Source: Providencia stuartii (GTDB lineage Bacteria > Pseudomonadota > Gammaproteobacteria > Enterobacterales > Enterobacteriaceae). Taken from it: a stretch of DNA of 64,000 bases. The notes under the pieces are model-generated. The model searched no databases. It was not told the origin of the DNA and saw only the letters and a list, made by a program, of their open reading frames with translations. This document shows positions 1-8,894 of this stretch, in pieces; within the stretch, counting starts at the first letter, position 1, and every line of letters begins with the position of its first letter. Position numbers and translations under genes: made by a program. The stretch is taken from assembly GCF_029277985.1 (NCBI RefSeq), contig NZ_CP119546.1, positions 2,542,001 through 2,606,000 of the forward strand. The letters are read 5' to 3'.

Positions 1-411
1 TAAGTGATCAAGGAGTCGACCTGGCGTCGCCACAATAATATGCGCGGCATGAATCAAAGAATCACGTTGCACACTAAATGGCACCCCACCACACAGGGTT
101 AAAATTTTAATATTGGCCATATAACGTGCTAAACGACGTAGTTCACTCGCGACTTGATCTGCCAATTCACGGGTTGGACATAGAACGAGAGATTGCGTAT
201 TAAACTGTTTCGCATCAATATGTTGTAAAATACCTAATCCAAAAGCGGCTGTTTTACCGCTCCCTGTTTTTGCCTGTGCACGAACATCTTTGCCCGCCAG
301 GATAGCGGGTAACGCCGCTTCCTGAATGGGCGTCATCGTTAAGTAACCTAGTTCAGTGAGGTTGGTAAGTTGTTCTTCAGGGAGCGTGTTAAGTTCAGCA
401 AATGAGGTCAC
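1..411 (-). CDS. dbpA: ATP-dependent RNA helicase DbpA, N-terminal part (runs off the window)
   Basis: This is the first 137 codons of a DEAD-box RNA helicase; the rest lies left of the window. The translation starts MTSFAELNTLPEEQLTNL and contains the Q-motif region, Walker A AKTGSGKTAA, motif Ia PTRELADQV and motif Ib TPGRLLDHL. The residues follow E. coli DbpA closely. DbpA acts on 23S rRNA hairpin 92 during assembly of the 50S subunit (family knowledge). The start is a GTG at 411, because the next upstream codons do not match the family. In E. coli, dbpA also lies close to zntB, fnrS and ttcA, whereas here those genes are 37 kb away, so the order has been broken. Confidence 0.93.
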   Translation of the reverse strand, partial: MTSFAELNTLPEEQLTNLTELGYLTMTPIQEAALPAILAGKDVRAQAKTGSGKTAAFGLGILQHIDAKQFNTQSLVLCPTRELADQVASELRRLARYMANIKILTLCGGVPFSVQRDSLIHAAHIIVATPGRLLDHL

Positions 412-850
412 AATAAAAATTCCGAGTATAATAAAAAGCTAATGGATAGCCATGATACTATCCCTTTCCTAGCATGTCGTGAGGAATTTACATAAATGGC
501 ACCTCAGCAAGTCGCTTTATCGCTTTTTTCAATGTTCATACCCGTATTTACCTATATAGAGCCTATTAGCAATTTTTATTATTGCTATTAATGACTCAAT
601 TTCATGCTTTAAATACGGCAAACTCCACAACATATCGAATATATAAATTTCGTAAAATAAAAGGTTAGAGACTATTTTATCTCAACATCTCATCACTGAT
701 TATTGCGCTGCTTTTGCGATTTTCCTGTATCCCTATCCTTTATCTCTTAGTCTCACTGTAGAACCGCTATCCAGCAAATAAAAAATGTTCGGTTTAGTCA
801 CTCTTTCTTGATAGATTAACTTAAATAAAACTCAATCTTTTATGTTTTAT
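412..850. other. Intergenic region, no gene seen
   Basis: The stretch between dbpA and the first subtilase is AT-rich. It should hold the dbpA promoter on the minus strand and the 3' untranslated region of the subtilase. I see no open frame with a ribosome binding site and no strong terminator hairpin. Confidence 0.5.
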
Positions 851-2428
851 TTATCTATTACGCCACTCTTGACCATCAGAAACTAATAAGATCGATTCGT
901 TTTTTTTCAAAAAACGCGGATTATCACTAAAATTCAAATACACTTCGGAGGTATATTGAGAATTATTGTTGATATAAATTCTTTTCGTTTTATTAAGTAA
1001 AGATGCTGTTGGAATAAAAATGGATTCACTCCATTCACTATCGCTAAGATTGATGATAACGACTTCATGTTCTTGCAGGTATCCTTTAATATCATTCGCA
1101 TAAATATCCTCATCATTTTTAATATCAAAATAAATGATGACCCTTTTGAGTTTTTCTATGGCATTTCTAATATTTGGCAACGCACCGATATGACCACGAA
1201 CTTCATTCCCTTGAGCAAGCCCCGTTTCAATCAGCAAATTTCGCATTTCCAACGGATATAAAACATGGTTTGTTGCTCTTTTATACCAAGATTGAATCGC
1301 TACAACCGCAGAAGTCACTATAGCGCCAGCAGATGAGGTACCCGCAAAAGTATGCGTATAATCATTATCACCGGCCGGCACACCATCGTATAGATCGCCA
1401 ATCCCCGTTGTTACAACAGTCCAGTCACCCCATCCTTGTACATGAACCCTTGTTCCATAATTAGAAAAACTGCATTTATTACGGCCTATTTTGGTTCCCG
1501 CCCCCACCATAATCACGCCATTGTCTCCCCAACTTCGATACTCGGCAAACTGCTCGCTATCTAAATCCCAATTACCATTACCTGCTGTCGCGACCACGAT
1601 AATACCGGCATCGGTCGCCGCTTTAATCATATCCCAAATAGCTTTATTGTAATCTGCGGGCTCTCCATAATATTCCTGCATTTCGAATAAAAAAACATCG
1701 CCAGCCCTTAATTGTTCTAATCCAATCGCAATATTGGTCGGCCGGGTGCTGTAACCCTCTGTAAATTCAGTAACACCGTACACAACATCGGCATCATAGA
1801 CCATGCCTGTAATTCCAGACTCATTGTTTTTTGCATATAATACGCCGACTACATTCGTGCCATGGTAATCAAACTCATGCTTTGATAATGGAATTAACTC
1901 AACAAAACGCGCGCTTTTTAAATCAATATGGTTAAAGTTAAAACCCCAATCGATAACAGCGATCCTAACACCTTGGCCCGCAATACCAAGAGACCACGCA
2001 TACATCATATCGATACCATAATAATGCCCCCTATTCCCATATTTATAATCTTGGTAATGCGTAAAATTAGGAGAATCACAAAAAGTATTATTTATTGAAA
2101 CTGCTGGAGGCAACGGGGACGTTTCCGGTATCTTTTGGATATAGTCAAAATAAGGTAACATTGACAACGCGTTTATTGTGGCATTGAGTTGCTCTTCATT
2201 CATTTCTTTTTTAATGCAAGCATAGTAAATACCGACTAAACTTTTTGTATTAACTTTATTATTTTTATTATTATTTCTAATAAAAGAATCTGGCATAGCA
2301 GGAATAAAATATAAATTCTTTAATGGATTATCTTCTCTAATACAATCCTTAATATTAATGCTCAATCCATCATTGATTAATAAATAGCGAGATTTCACCT
2401 TAACAATTAATCTTTGTAGCTTTTTCAC
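851..2428 (-). CDS. Subtilisin-like serine protease (S8), copy 1, with C-terminal shared module
   Basis: This 525-residue protein has an S8 peptidase domain at about residues 135-425. The catalytic triad is visible: Asp160 in AVIDWGF, His189 in DYHGT and Ser365 in FAGTSSAG, with oxyanion Asn284 in TAGNGN. Residues 60-105 look like an I9-type propeptide. The last 80-90 residues form a separate module ending SLLVSDGQEW-like, which is also found in the M66 protease at 30.6 kb. No Sec signal peptide is visible, so export is unexplained. I chose the GTG at 2428 because AAGGAAG precedes it and the protein then aligns end to end with copy 2; an upstream ATG at 2449 would add seven residues. It is a tandem paralogue of the next gene and probably a duplication. 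Confidence 0.85.
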   Translation of the reverse strand: MKKLQRLIVKVKSRYLLINDGLSINIKDCIREDNPLKNLYFIPAMPDSFIRNNNKNNKVNTKSLVGIYYACIKKEMNEEQLNATINALSMLPYFDYIQKIPETSPLPPAVSINNTFCDSPNFTHYQDYKYGNRGHYYGIDMMYAWSLGIAGQGVRIAVIDWGFNFNHIDLKSARFVELIPLSKHEFDYHGTNVVGVLYAKNNESGITGMVYDADVVYGVTEFTEGYSTRPTNIAIGLEQLRAGDVFLFEMQEYYGEPADYNKAIWDMIKAATDAGIIVVATAGNGNWDLDSEQFAEYRSWGDNGVIMVGAGTKIGRNKCSFSNYGTRVHVQGWGDWTVVTTGIGDLYDGVPAGDNDYTHTFAGTSSAGAIVTSAVVAIQSWYKRATNHVLYPLEMRNLLIETGLAQGNEVRGHIGALPNIRNAIEKLKRVIIYFDIKNDEDIYANDIKGYLQEHEVVIINLSDSEWSESIFIPTASLLNKTKRIYINNNSQYTSEVYLNFSDNPRFLKKNESILLVSDGQEWRNR

Positions 2429-2852
2429 AACTGACTTCCTTTTTTGCAAAATTGAAAACCATTAATGATTTTCAAACCTTCAATTAAAGACAAATGCTTT
2501 TATTTTCGTATTTTGATGTTCCAGCGTAAGGCAGTCATAACTCCACTATATGGAGACCTATCCTATCAATAACTACATTTACACTTCATAACATAATGCA
2601 GTATAAAAATATCAGAATATCTCCTTAATTTAACACCCGAATCACCTCATAAGATGAGCGTTGAAAATAGAGTTTAATATATAACATTATCAAATATTGA
2701 CATACTCATTAGTCAATAAATAAGTTAAAGAATACCAACTCAATACCCTCCGTGTTGGTAAGTATTGAGATAGGTATTCATCACAATTAAATGCTTAATA
2801 GTATTTATTAAAATAGAAAGCGATAATAAATTATCTTTTTTTACATGAATTA
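2429..2852. other. Intergenic region between the tandem subtilases
   Basis: This AT-rich gap separates two same-strand paralogues. Copy 1 therefore probably has its own promoter here rather than sharing a transcript with copy 2. I see no coding frame, and no strong hairpin with a T-run. Confidence 0.5.
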
Positions 2853-4427
2853 TTATCTGACATTCCACTCTTCACCATCAGAAACCAACGAAATAGATTC
2901 ATTCGTTTCTAAAACAACAGGAGTTGAACTAAAGTTAAAATAGACTTCTGCATCAAGTGTCGCATAATTATTAATATAGATTCGTTTACCCATATTAAAT
3001 CCCGATACCGCAGGAATATAAGTTGTATTACTCCAATTGCCATTGCCAAAATTAATAATAACTACTTGATAATTATTAAGATAAGAATTAATTTCATTTG
3101 CGTAAATATTTTCATTATTGATAACGTTAAAATAAGTAATAGATTTTTCTAGCTTTTCAATTGCATTCCTAATATTAGGCAAAGGCCCGATATGACCATG
3201 GACTTCATTACCTTGGGCAAGACCCGTTTCAATCAGTAAATTTCGCATTTCCTCTGGATATAAAACATTGTTTGTTTCTCTTTTATACCAAGATTGAATC
3301 GCTACAACTGCGGAAGTCACGATTGGCCCAGCGGCAGATGTACCAGAAAAAGTATTTGTATAATCATTATCGCCATCAGGGAGGCCATTATATAAGTTCC
3401 CGCCCCCTGTTGTGACAACAGACCAATCGCCCCATCCTTGTACATGAACCATTGTTCCATAATTAGAAAAATTGCATCTATTACGGCCTATTGCGGTTCC
3501 CGCACCGACCATAATCACGCCATTGTCACCCCAACTTCGATACTCGGCAAACTGCTCGCTATCTAAATCCCAGTTACCATTACCTGCTGTCGCGACAATA
3601 ATGATACCCGCATCGGTCGCCACTTTAATCATATCCCAAACGGCTTTATTATAATCCGCAGGTTCTCCATGATATTCCTGCATTTCGAATAAAAAAACAT
3701 CCCCCGCCCTTAATTGTTCTAATCCAATCGCGATGCAGGTTGGGCGAGCGCCATCACCATTAATGTATTCAGTAACACCATATAGAACATCGGCATCATG
3801 GACCATACCTGTAACACCAAAACCATTATCTTTTGCATACAATACTCCCGCAACACCCGTTCCATGATAATCATGCTCATGTCTTGTCAGTGGGATTAAT
3901 TGAATAAAACTCTCTCTTTTTAAATCAATATGGTCAAAATTAAAACCCCACTCTATATCTGCAATTCTAATACCTTGACCTGCAATACCGAGAGACCATG
4001 CATATTCCATATCGATACCGCTATAATTACCCATAAATCCATTTTTGTAAGTTTGGCGATAGGTAAAATCAGGCGTATCATATGAAGAGGTTTGTAATGA
4101 TACTGTTGGAGGCGGTACTTCTGATATTTTCTGAACATATTCAAAATAAGGAAGCAATGATAGCTTTTTGATTATTTTATTCAATTGTTCATCAGTAACC
4201 TCTTTTTTTAAGTCAACATAATAGATACCTAAAAGATTTTCTGTATTCAATTTGTTATTATTATTACTAAGCTTCATAACAAACGAATCTGGCATAGCTG
4301 GGATGAAATGATAATTCTTTAGCTGATAATCGTTTATCATATCCTCTTTAACTCTAAATCTTAAGACATTATCAATTAAAATATGTTTCAATTTTATTTT
4401 AACAATCAACCTAACTGTTTTTTTCAT
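2853..4427 (-). CDS. Subtilisin-like serine protease (S8), copy 2, Glu at the usual catalytic Asp
   Basis: This 524-residue paralogue of the preceding gene has the same layout: propeptide-like region, S8 domain, and C-terminal module ending LVSDGEEW. His188 (DYHGT), Asn283 (AGNGN) and Ser364 (SGTSAAG) are in place. At the position of the catalytic Asp it reads ADIEWGF where copy 1 reads AVIDWGF, so Glu159 replaces Asp and a different Asp (157) lies two residues earlier. Whether this is an active variant or a degenerate enzyme cannot be told from sequence. The start at 4427 (MKKTV) is preceded by AAGGAT; the ATG at 4454 would add nine residues without a better binding site. No signal peptide is visible. 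Confidence 0.85.
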   Translation of the reverse strand: MKKTVRLIVKIKLKHILIDNVLRFRVKEDMINDYQLKNYHFIPAMPDSFVMKLSNNNNKLNTENLLGIYYVDLKKEVTDEQLNKIIKKLSLLPYFEYVQKISEVPPPTVSLQTSSYDTPDFTYRQTYKNGFMGNYSGIDMEYAWSLGIAGQGIRIADIEWGFNFDHIDLKRESFIQLIPLTRHEHDYHGTGVAGVLYAKDNGFGVTGMVHDADVLYGVTEYINGDGARPTCIAIGLEQLRAGDVFLFEMQEYHGEPADYNKAVWDMIKVATDAGIIIVATAGNGNWDLDSEQFAEYRSWGDNGVIMVGAGTAIGRNRCNFSNYGTMVHVQGWGDWSVVTTGGGNLYNGLPDGDNDYTNTFSGTSAAGPIVTSAVVAIQSWYKRETNNVLYPEEMRNLLIETGLAQGNEVHGHIGPLPNIRNAIEKLEKSITYFNVINNENIYANEINSYLNNYQVVIINFGNGNWSNTTYIPAVSGFNMGKRIYINNYATLDAEVYFNFSSTPVVLETNESISLVSDGEEWNVR

Positions 4428-5505
4428 AATTTTATCCTTTTTTGGTTTTATCAATCAATTTAATATTAGAATGCTTTTTCTTATTTTCATTGCTTACCAA
4501 CAAATAAAAATAAAAAATCGAATAGAAGTGCTATTTTCTTATATTAAATTACACCTTTTCATTTTCAGATATCATTTACAGTATGTAAAACCAAGAATAG
4601 CATCATCACACGAATATCTTTATAGTCACGTTATAATATATATAGTTTATAGTAATACACATTAATATAAAAAATCTTCATATAATGAATCAAGAGATCA
4701 CCTGAATAATAAAATAGCCTTAAAACATTAATTAAAGATATCCTTTATAAGATTGATTTATAGTTAATACAATTATTATGAATAATTTTTTATTTTAATT
4801 CGATTCATCCTTTTATAATGGTTTTATATCATTCTTATAAAACATCCTTAAATTGGCAGGATAACAACTATTTCTAGAATAATGGTAATCGAGCAATTCA
4901 TCCTCGTTAAGACGTTTAAAAAAATGTTAGTCAGCCCTAAAAAGACAAATGAAACACAACTATCAACTTAGCATCATTAAAAAATAGTCAATTACTTGTC
5001 ATGTTGTATAGTTTTTATTTAAAACTATGCAGTTTTATTAAACATTGCCTTATTCGCAAAACTTCGCATCCATATCGCCATATGGATAACTATAAGCATG
5101 ATATGCTGTATCCATACCATTTCATTTTTATAAAAATCAAACAGCATGACATCGTTAATAACAACAAAAAAAGTTCAACACAAGATAACGAAATTGAAAA
5201 ATCATCTTTATTTTCATTAATATACCAAAAACAAAACCAACTAATAACAAAATAACCGTCATTTTTTCAAATAAATATCCAACTTGTAAATACTTTGATC
5301 CAAATTATCAAAAAAAACAATTATTTAGTTTAATACACCAAAATCACTTTACATAACAATACAAAAATCCACTATTGATCACATTATCAACATAAAATAT
5401 CAAATAATATGACCACCGTTAAATAGGAAGTGGTATGAGCATAAACCACTTATCCGTTTATTTAACATTCAAACATTAATTTATTTAAAAGTAAGGGGTA
5501 TTAAA
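4428..5505. other. Long AT-rich intergenic region
   Basis: This is over 1 kb of extremely AT-rich DNA between the divergent subtilase 2 and the 181-residue gene. The only open frame of note (5001-5255, plus) lacks a ribosome binding site and has the composition of translated non-coding DNA. The stretch probably carries the two divergent promoters, and its composition would suit a silenced, acquired region (inference). Confidence 0.5.
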
Positions 5506-6051
5506 ATGAGTACAACATTTATTGAAAATAACAGCATTGCATTTGCAAGTAATAATAATGGCGAGTCTTGGCAAATCTCACAAAAGAAAGGTATGCTGAC
5601 GGGGATTACTGGTGCGGTATCAGGCCTAGGTGCAACAGTTAAACTTAAAGGTGATATGACTTTTGATATTATAAGTCTAGAGTCTTCGTCAACCTACAAT
5701 AAATTACTCAATGAGTATAAGTTTGGTGGAGGCGTTTCAGGCTTCTTTACATGGATTGGGCTTAGCGTTAATGCTGAAGTTCATAAGGAAGAAATTCATG
5801 AGGTGCTCGAACAATTACAGAACTCTCAGAAAGTGACTGGTCGAGTGACTATTGATATGAACGTGACAGGTTTATATCCTAATGTCGAAGTCACTGCTAT
5901 GGCTTATGTTAATGTTCTCCAAATTGAAAACTCAACAGGTAATACATTTAGAATTGCGAGTGCAGGTAACCCTATTGATGATACGGGTGCGACAGATGAG
6001 AATGGTAATGACCTACCAACAAAAGACAATAACTCAGTAATTTATTTATAA
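5506..6051 (+). CDS. Unrecognised 181-residue protein
   Basis: I do not recognise this family. The start is well supported by AAGGGG seven to eight bases upstream. The protein has no signal peptide. It contains a glycine-rich, mildly hydrophobic stretch (GMLTGITGAVSGLGATVKL, about residues 29-47) and a second Gly/aromatic segment (GGGVSGFFTWIGLSV, about 74-88). A charged Glu/Lys helix follows, then a beta-rich end (VTGRVTIDMNV, VEVTAMAYVNVLQIEN). Two amphipathic segments flanked by beta strands could belong to a membrane-acting or self-assembling protein, but this is only a guess. It sits alone, followed by a strong hairpin, in the accessory block with proteases, a muralytic protein and a chitin monooxygenase. 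Confidence 0.7.
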   Translation: MSTTFIENNSIAFASNNNGESWQISQKKGMLTGITGAVSGLGATVKLKGDMTFDIISLESSSTYNKLLNEYKFGGGVSGFFTWIGLSVNAEVHKEEIHEVLEQLQNSQKVTGRVTIDMNVTGLYPNVEVTAMAYVNVLQIENSTGNTFRIASAGNPIDDTGATDENGNDLPTKDNNSVIYL

Positions 6052-6151
6052 TGTACAGGTTAATTTTTATTTATGCTTTAATAAATAACTAATATGACCT
6101 CATACATATTTAATTATGAGTTTATTATATTAATCTATCTACTGTCATATT

Positions 6152-6188
6152 GCTCAATGAGCAATTACCATTTGCTCATTGAGCTTTA
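6152..6188 (+). terminator. Terminator after the 181-residue gene
   Basis: A perfect 13-bp stem (GCTCAATGAGCAA at 6152-6164 with its complement at 6172-6184) and a seven-base loop is followed by TTTAT. It lies about 100 bases after the stop codon. Apart from this hairpin, I see nothing coding in the gap 6052-6494. Confidence 0.75.
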
Positions 6189-6494
6189 TATTTCATTGAT
6201 TTTCGCGCCAACACAGATTTATTTTATAGATAAAATTCGTCATCAAAAACAGAAGGAGAAATAAAACGAACATATGATTAACTTTAAAAATCGAATGTAC
6301 TTTATTCAATGGCAGCGAGCTAATTGAACCCAAAAGTCAAATAAAACACTACATAAGACTCGTGTGTTTCGACATTTAAGCGGCCTCTATTATTAAGACA
6401 ATATCTTTTTAAATATTGTCAATCATTACTTTAATGAAAATTTAATTCTAAATCTAACTGTATTAATTTTTTCGCAATTTGGAGTAAGTTAAAA

Positions 6495-6911
6495 ATGAAA
6501 AAAATGTCTCGAGGTGTACGAAATAATAACCCTGGTAATATCAATTACAATGAGGCTCATTATTGGAAAGGACAGCTACCACATGATAGTTCTATTGAAG
6601 ATAAATTTTGTCGTTTTGAATCTCCGGAATATGGTGTTCGGGCATTATTCGCCTTACTTCGTACCTATCAACGTAGATACTCACTACAAACCGTATCGCA
6701 ATTAATCACACGATTGGCACCACCCGATGAAAATAATACAGATGATTATGTTCATTATGTTGCTCAAAGTTTAAATGTGTCCCCTGATACGTTTATTAAC
6801 CTTGAAAACAAAACCATTTTAATCAATCTTTCGACGTCAATCATTAAGTATGAAAACAACTCACAACCTTATGATGAATTAATTTTTGAAAAGGCATGGG
6901 GTTTACTGTAA
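6495..6911 (+). CDS. Phage P5-like muralytic (structural protein P5 family) orphan
   Basis: This 138-residue protein starts MKKMSRGVRNNNPGNINYNE. The RGxRNNNPGNI motif marks the family named after virion protein P5 of lipid-containing phages, a predicted peptidoglycan-cutting enzyme of lysozyme or transglycosylase type (family knowledge). The second half has FCRFESPEYGVRALFALLRTY and the P.DEN.T..YV..V motif, also typical. No signal peptide is present, so it would need a holin, lysis or a secretion system to reach the wall. No other phage gene is nearby, so it is an orphan: a phage relic, or a domesticated effector or bacteriolysin. A GGAG about ten bases upstream supports the start. Confidence 0.75.
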   Translation: MKKMSRGVRNNNPGNINYNEAHYWKGQLPHDSSIEDKFCRFESPEYGVRALFALLRTYQRRYSLQTVSQLITRLAPPDENNTDDYVHYVAQSLNVSPDTFINLENKTILINLSTSIIKYENNSQPYDELIFEKAWGLL

Positions 6912-7470
6912 TGAATGTCTTAAATCATCTAACGATGTGTATTTTAAACTGATGATTTAGTATTCCAAGTGGAGAGCTTTCAGCTGTTTTTGAGTTTAAG
7001 TGATTTTTAGAAAATTTATTTATGACATTTTAAACTATTGGCAGTTTTACTTATCTGAACCTGTTGATATATATCTCAGTTTACAGAATATAATGGAGAG
7101 AGTGGATAAATTAATTAATAGACAATCGATTGATTATCTGTAATTGTTTTTCCACTGCTCAACAAGTTAAAAAACGAATATCGCCATCAATCAGGGTTCG
7201 GAACATAATAACACAAACCGTATAGTGATTTTTGAAAAAACATGATTAACCTAAAATTATAACTACTTATTCATTTTTCAAAAAACCATTAATTTGTTTT
7301 TTATTTAAAACAATATTGCTATTTATATTGCTACTTGAATCAAGACCAATATAAGTAATGATATTTTACTATTTTAAAATAGTAAAAAACCATAGAGAGG
7401 CGCTGACCTCATCGTTCTTAATCACTTTTAAAATATTTTTTGATAAATATATAATATAAGGGCACTTCTG
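6912..7470. other. Intergenic region with two inverted repeats
   Basis: An imperfect hairpin (TTAAATCATC with GATGATTTAG, about 6922-6960) follows the P5-like gene and may end its transcript. A short palindrome, TACTATTTTAAAATAGTA, lies near 7368-7385 upstream of the monooxygenase gene and could be an operator or a weak minus-strand terminator. I see no coding frame longer than 20 codons with a ribosome binding site. Confidence 0.45.
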
Positions 7471-8067
7471 ATGAAAAAGACATTTATCACTCTATCGGTG
7501 TTATCTATCTCAACAACCACATTAGCTTATGATACGACCTCCCGCCACGGTTATATTGATAATCCACCCAGCCGAGCATATCTCTGTTCATCAATGGGGA
7601 ATAATCTCAATAAAATGTGTGGCGCCGTCCAGTATGAACCTCAGTCGGTTGAAGGAGCAAAAGGGTTTCCAGATAGTGGCCCTAGAGATGGGGAAATCGC
7701 CAGTGGTGGCAATGCGAATTTTTCTACATTAAATGAACAAACTGCTCAGCGTTGGCATAAAGTCGATATCCGTAGTGGAAGAAATATATTTTCTTGGTCA
7801 TTAACCGCGCCACACAGAACCACGTCATGGCAATTTTTTATCACTAAGCCAGATTGGCAACAAAATAAACCTTTAACGCGTGCTGATTTTGATCTAAAAC
7901 CATTTTGTGAACAATATGATAATGGGAATATCCCAATAAATAGAGTGAAAATAGACTGTAATATTCCAGAACGCACGGGGTATCAGGTTATTCTCGGTGT
8001 TTGGACTATTGCTGATACCTCTAATGCATTCTATCAGGTTATCGATGCCAATATGTCAGCTAAATAA
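7471..8067 (+). CDS. Chitin-active lytic polysaccharide monooxygenase (AA10, CBP21-like)
   Basis: This 198-residue secreted copper enzyme cleaves crystalline chitin by oxidation. The body follows Serratia CBP21 closely: HGYIDNPPSRAYLC, CGAVQYEPQSVEG, LTAPHRTTSWQFFITKPDW, LTRADFDL and DTSNAFYQVID. The histidine brace would be His26 and the His of APHRTT. In AA10 enzymes the first His must be the mature N-terminus. Here the best signal-peptidase site is after TTLA (residue 19), which would leave six residues (YDTTSR) in front of His26. This is discussed as a finding. A single domain is present, with no extra carbohydrate-binding module. The gene stands alone and would suit chitin use or an association with insects or fungi. 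Confidence 0.93.
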   Translation: MKKTFITLSVLSISTTTLAYDTTSRHGYIDNPPSRAYLCSSMGNNLNKMCGAVQYEPQSVEGAKGFPDSGPRDGEIASGGNANFSTLNEQTAQRWHKVDIRSGRNIFSWSLTAPHRTTSWQFFITKPDWQQNKPLTRADFDLKPFCEQYDNGNIPINRVKIDCNIPERTGYQVILGVWTIADTSNAFYQVIDANMSAK

Positions 8068-8090
8068 TGCGTATTTATAGAGTATTATTT

Positions 8091-8134
8091 AAATAACGCG
8101 TTGTTTAAATAATCCGCTAAACAATGCGTTATTT
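8091..8134. terminator. Long inverted repeat between convergent genes
   Basis: AAATAACGC plus TTGTTT at 8091-8106 pairs with AAACAA plus GCGTTATTT at 8119-8134, giving a stem of about 15 bp. It lies between the convergent monooxygenase and HutD-like genes. Neither side has a clean T-run, so termination strength is uncertain. Confidence 0.5.
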
Positions 8135-8213
8135 GAAAACTAACTTAAGAGCATAAAAACGTTTTAATATGATGAGAAAACCATTATTGGAAAGTAGATA
8201 TTTTCCCCTCTAC

Positions 8214-8795
8214 TTATAGCTTATTAACCGAATATGCGGTGATATCAAGCCATATTAATTTGCTACCCGCCTCGCTGGGAGTCAGATGCCCTTCACCAAT
8301 ATCGGGCAACCACCACCCTCCTTGGTTTACTTTCATGCTATTACAATTCGCACCAAACACATCCCATTCACCCGCTAATACATATACCATGCCAGCCTGT
8401 CCTATTGGTAAACGATGTTCCTGAGTAATAATTTGACTCGTCACCGACCAGCGTTCAGGATTAAATAAAAGATTGAGTAAGCGAACAGATGAACCTTGTA
8501 ATTCAAGCTTGGCAAGCTGCTGGGCAGGAGCATAAAAAGTATCGCCAATTTTGGCCATTGAATGCCTCTGTTGTTGACAATCAACAATCGACAAATTGCC
8601 GTTATCAAGAGAAACACAAAGACGTTTCCCTTTTGTGTATTGCTTTAAATAATTCGAATCGCTAACCTGCGAAAGACTTGCTCGTAGTGAGAAGTCAGAT
8701 GCGACAGGCCAACAAAAAATTTCGGCATTAGTACCATAACTCTCTTGCCATTCTTCGATCGGTAACTCAGTCGCATCAAAACATTTAATTTTCAT
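8214..8795 (-). CDS. HutD/Ves family cupin-like protein
   Basis: This 193-residue protein resembles E. coli Ves and the HutD family. The signature is in the first half: W.ES.G...EIFCWP, FSLRASLSQVSDS and a YTKGKRLCVSLDNG strand. HutD is encoded with histidine-utilisation genes and Ves is a cold-induced protein; neither has a settled biochemical role (family knowledge). No hut genes are nearby. The start at 8795 (MKIKCF) has GGGGGA right upstream; an in-frame ATG nine codons earlier lacks this. It lies 99 bases downstream of the MocR regulator gene on the same strand, so the two may be co-transcribed. Confidence 0.8.
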   Translation of the reverse strand: MKIKCFDATELPIEEWQESYGTNAEIFCWPVASDFSLRASLSQVSDSNYLKQYTKGKRLCVSLDNGNLSIVDCQQQRHSMAKIGDTFYAPAQQLAKLELQGSSVRLLNLLFNPERWSVTSQIITQEHRLPIGQAGMVYVLAGEWDVFGANCNSMKVNQGGWWLPDIGEGHLTPSEAGSKLIWLDITAYSVNKL

Positions 8796-8894
8796 ACATT
8801 CCCCCGAGCAATCGCTGTCCATTAACTTTCGTTTCTCGTATTAAGAGTGGCAAAGTTAACCGCCCAAGGCAATGTTCCTACATGTAAAGTGTGA

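Noticed and set aside
5001..5255. 84-codon plus-strand frame in the long AT-rich gap
   Set aside because: No ribosome binding site, low-complexity AT-driven composition, no recognisable domain.
7190..7215. GGTTCG-containing stretch resembling a tRNA T-arm
   Set aside because: No matching stems, anticodon arm or CCA context; no tRNA fold can be drawn.
8214..8795. Assigning the HutD/Ves-like gene to histidine utilisation
   Set aside because: No hut genes nearby and the protein resembles Ves at least as well; function left open.
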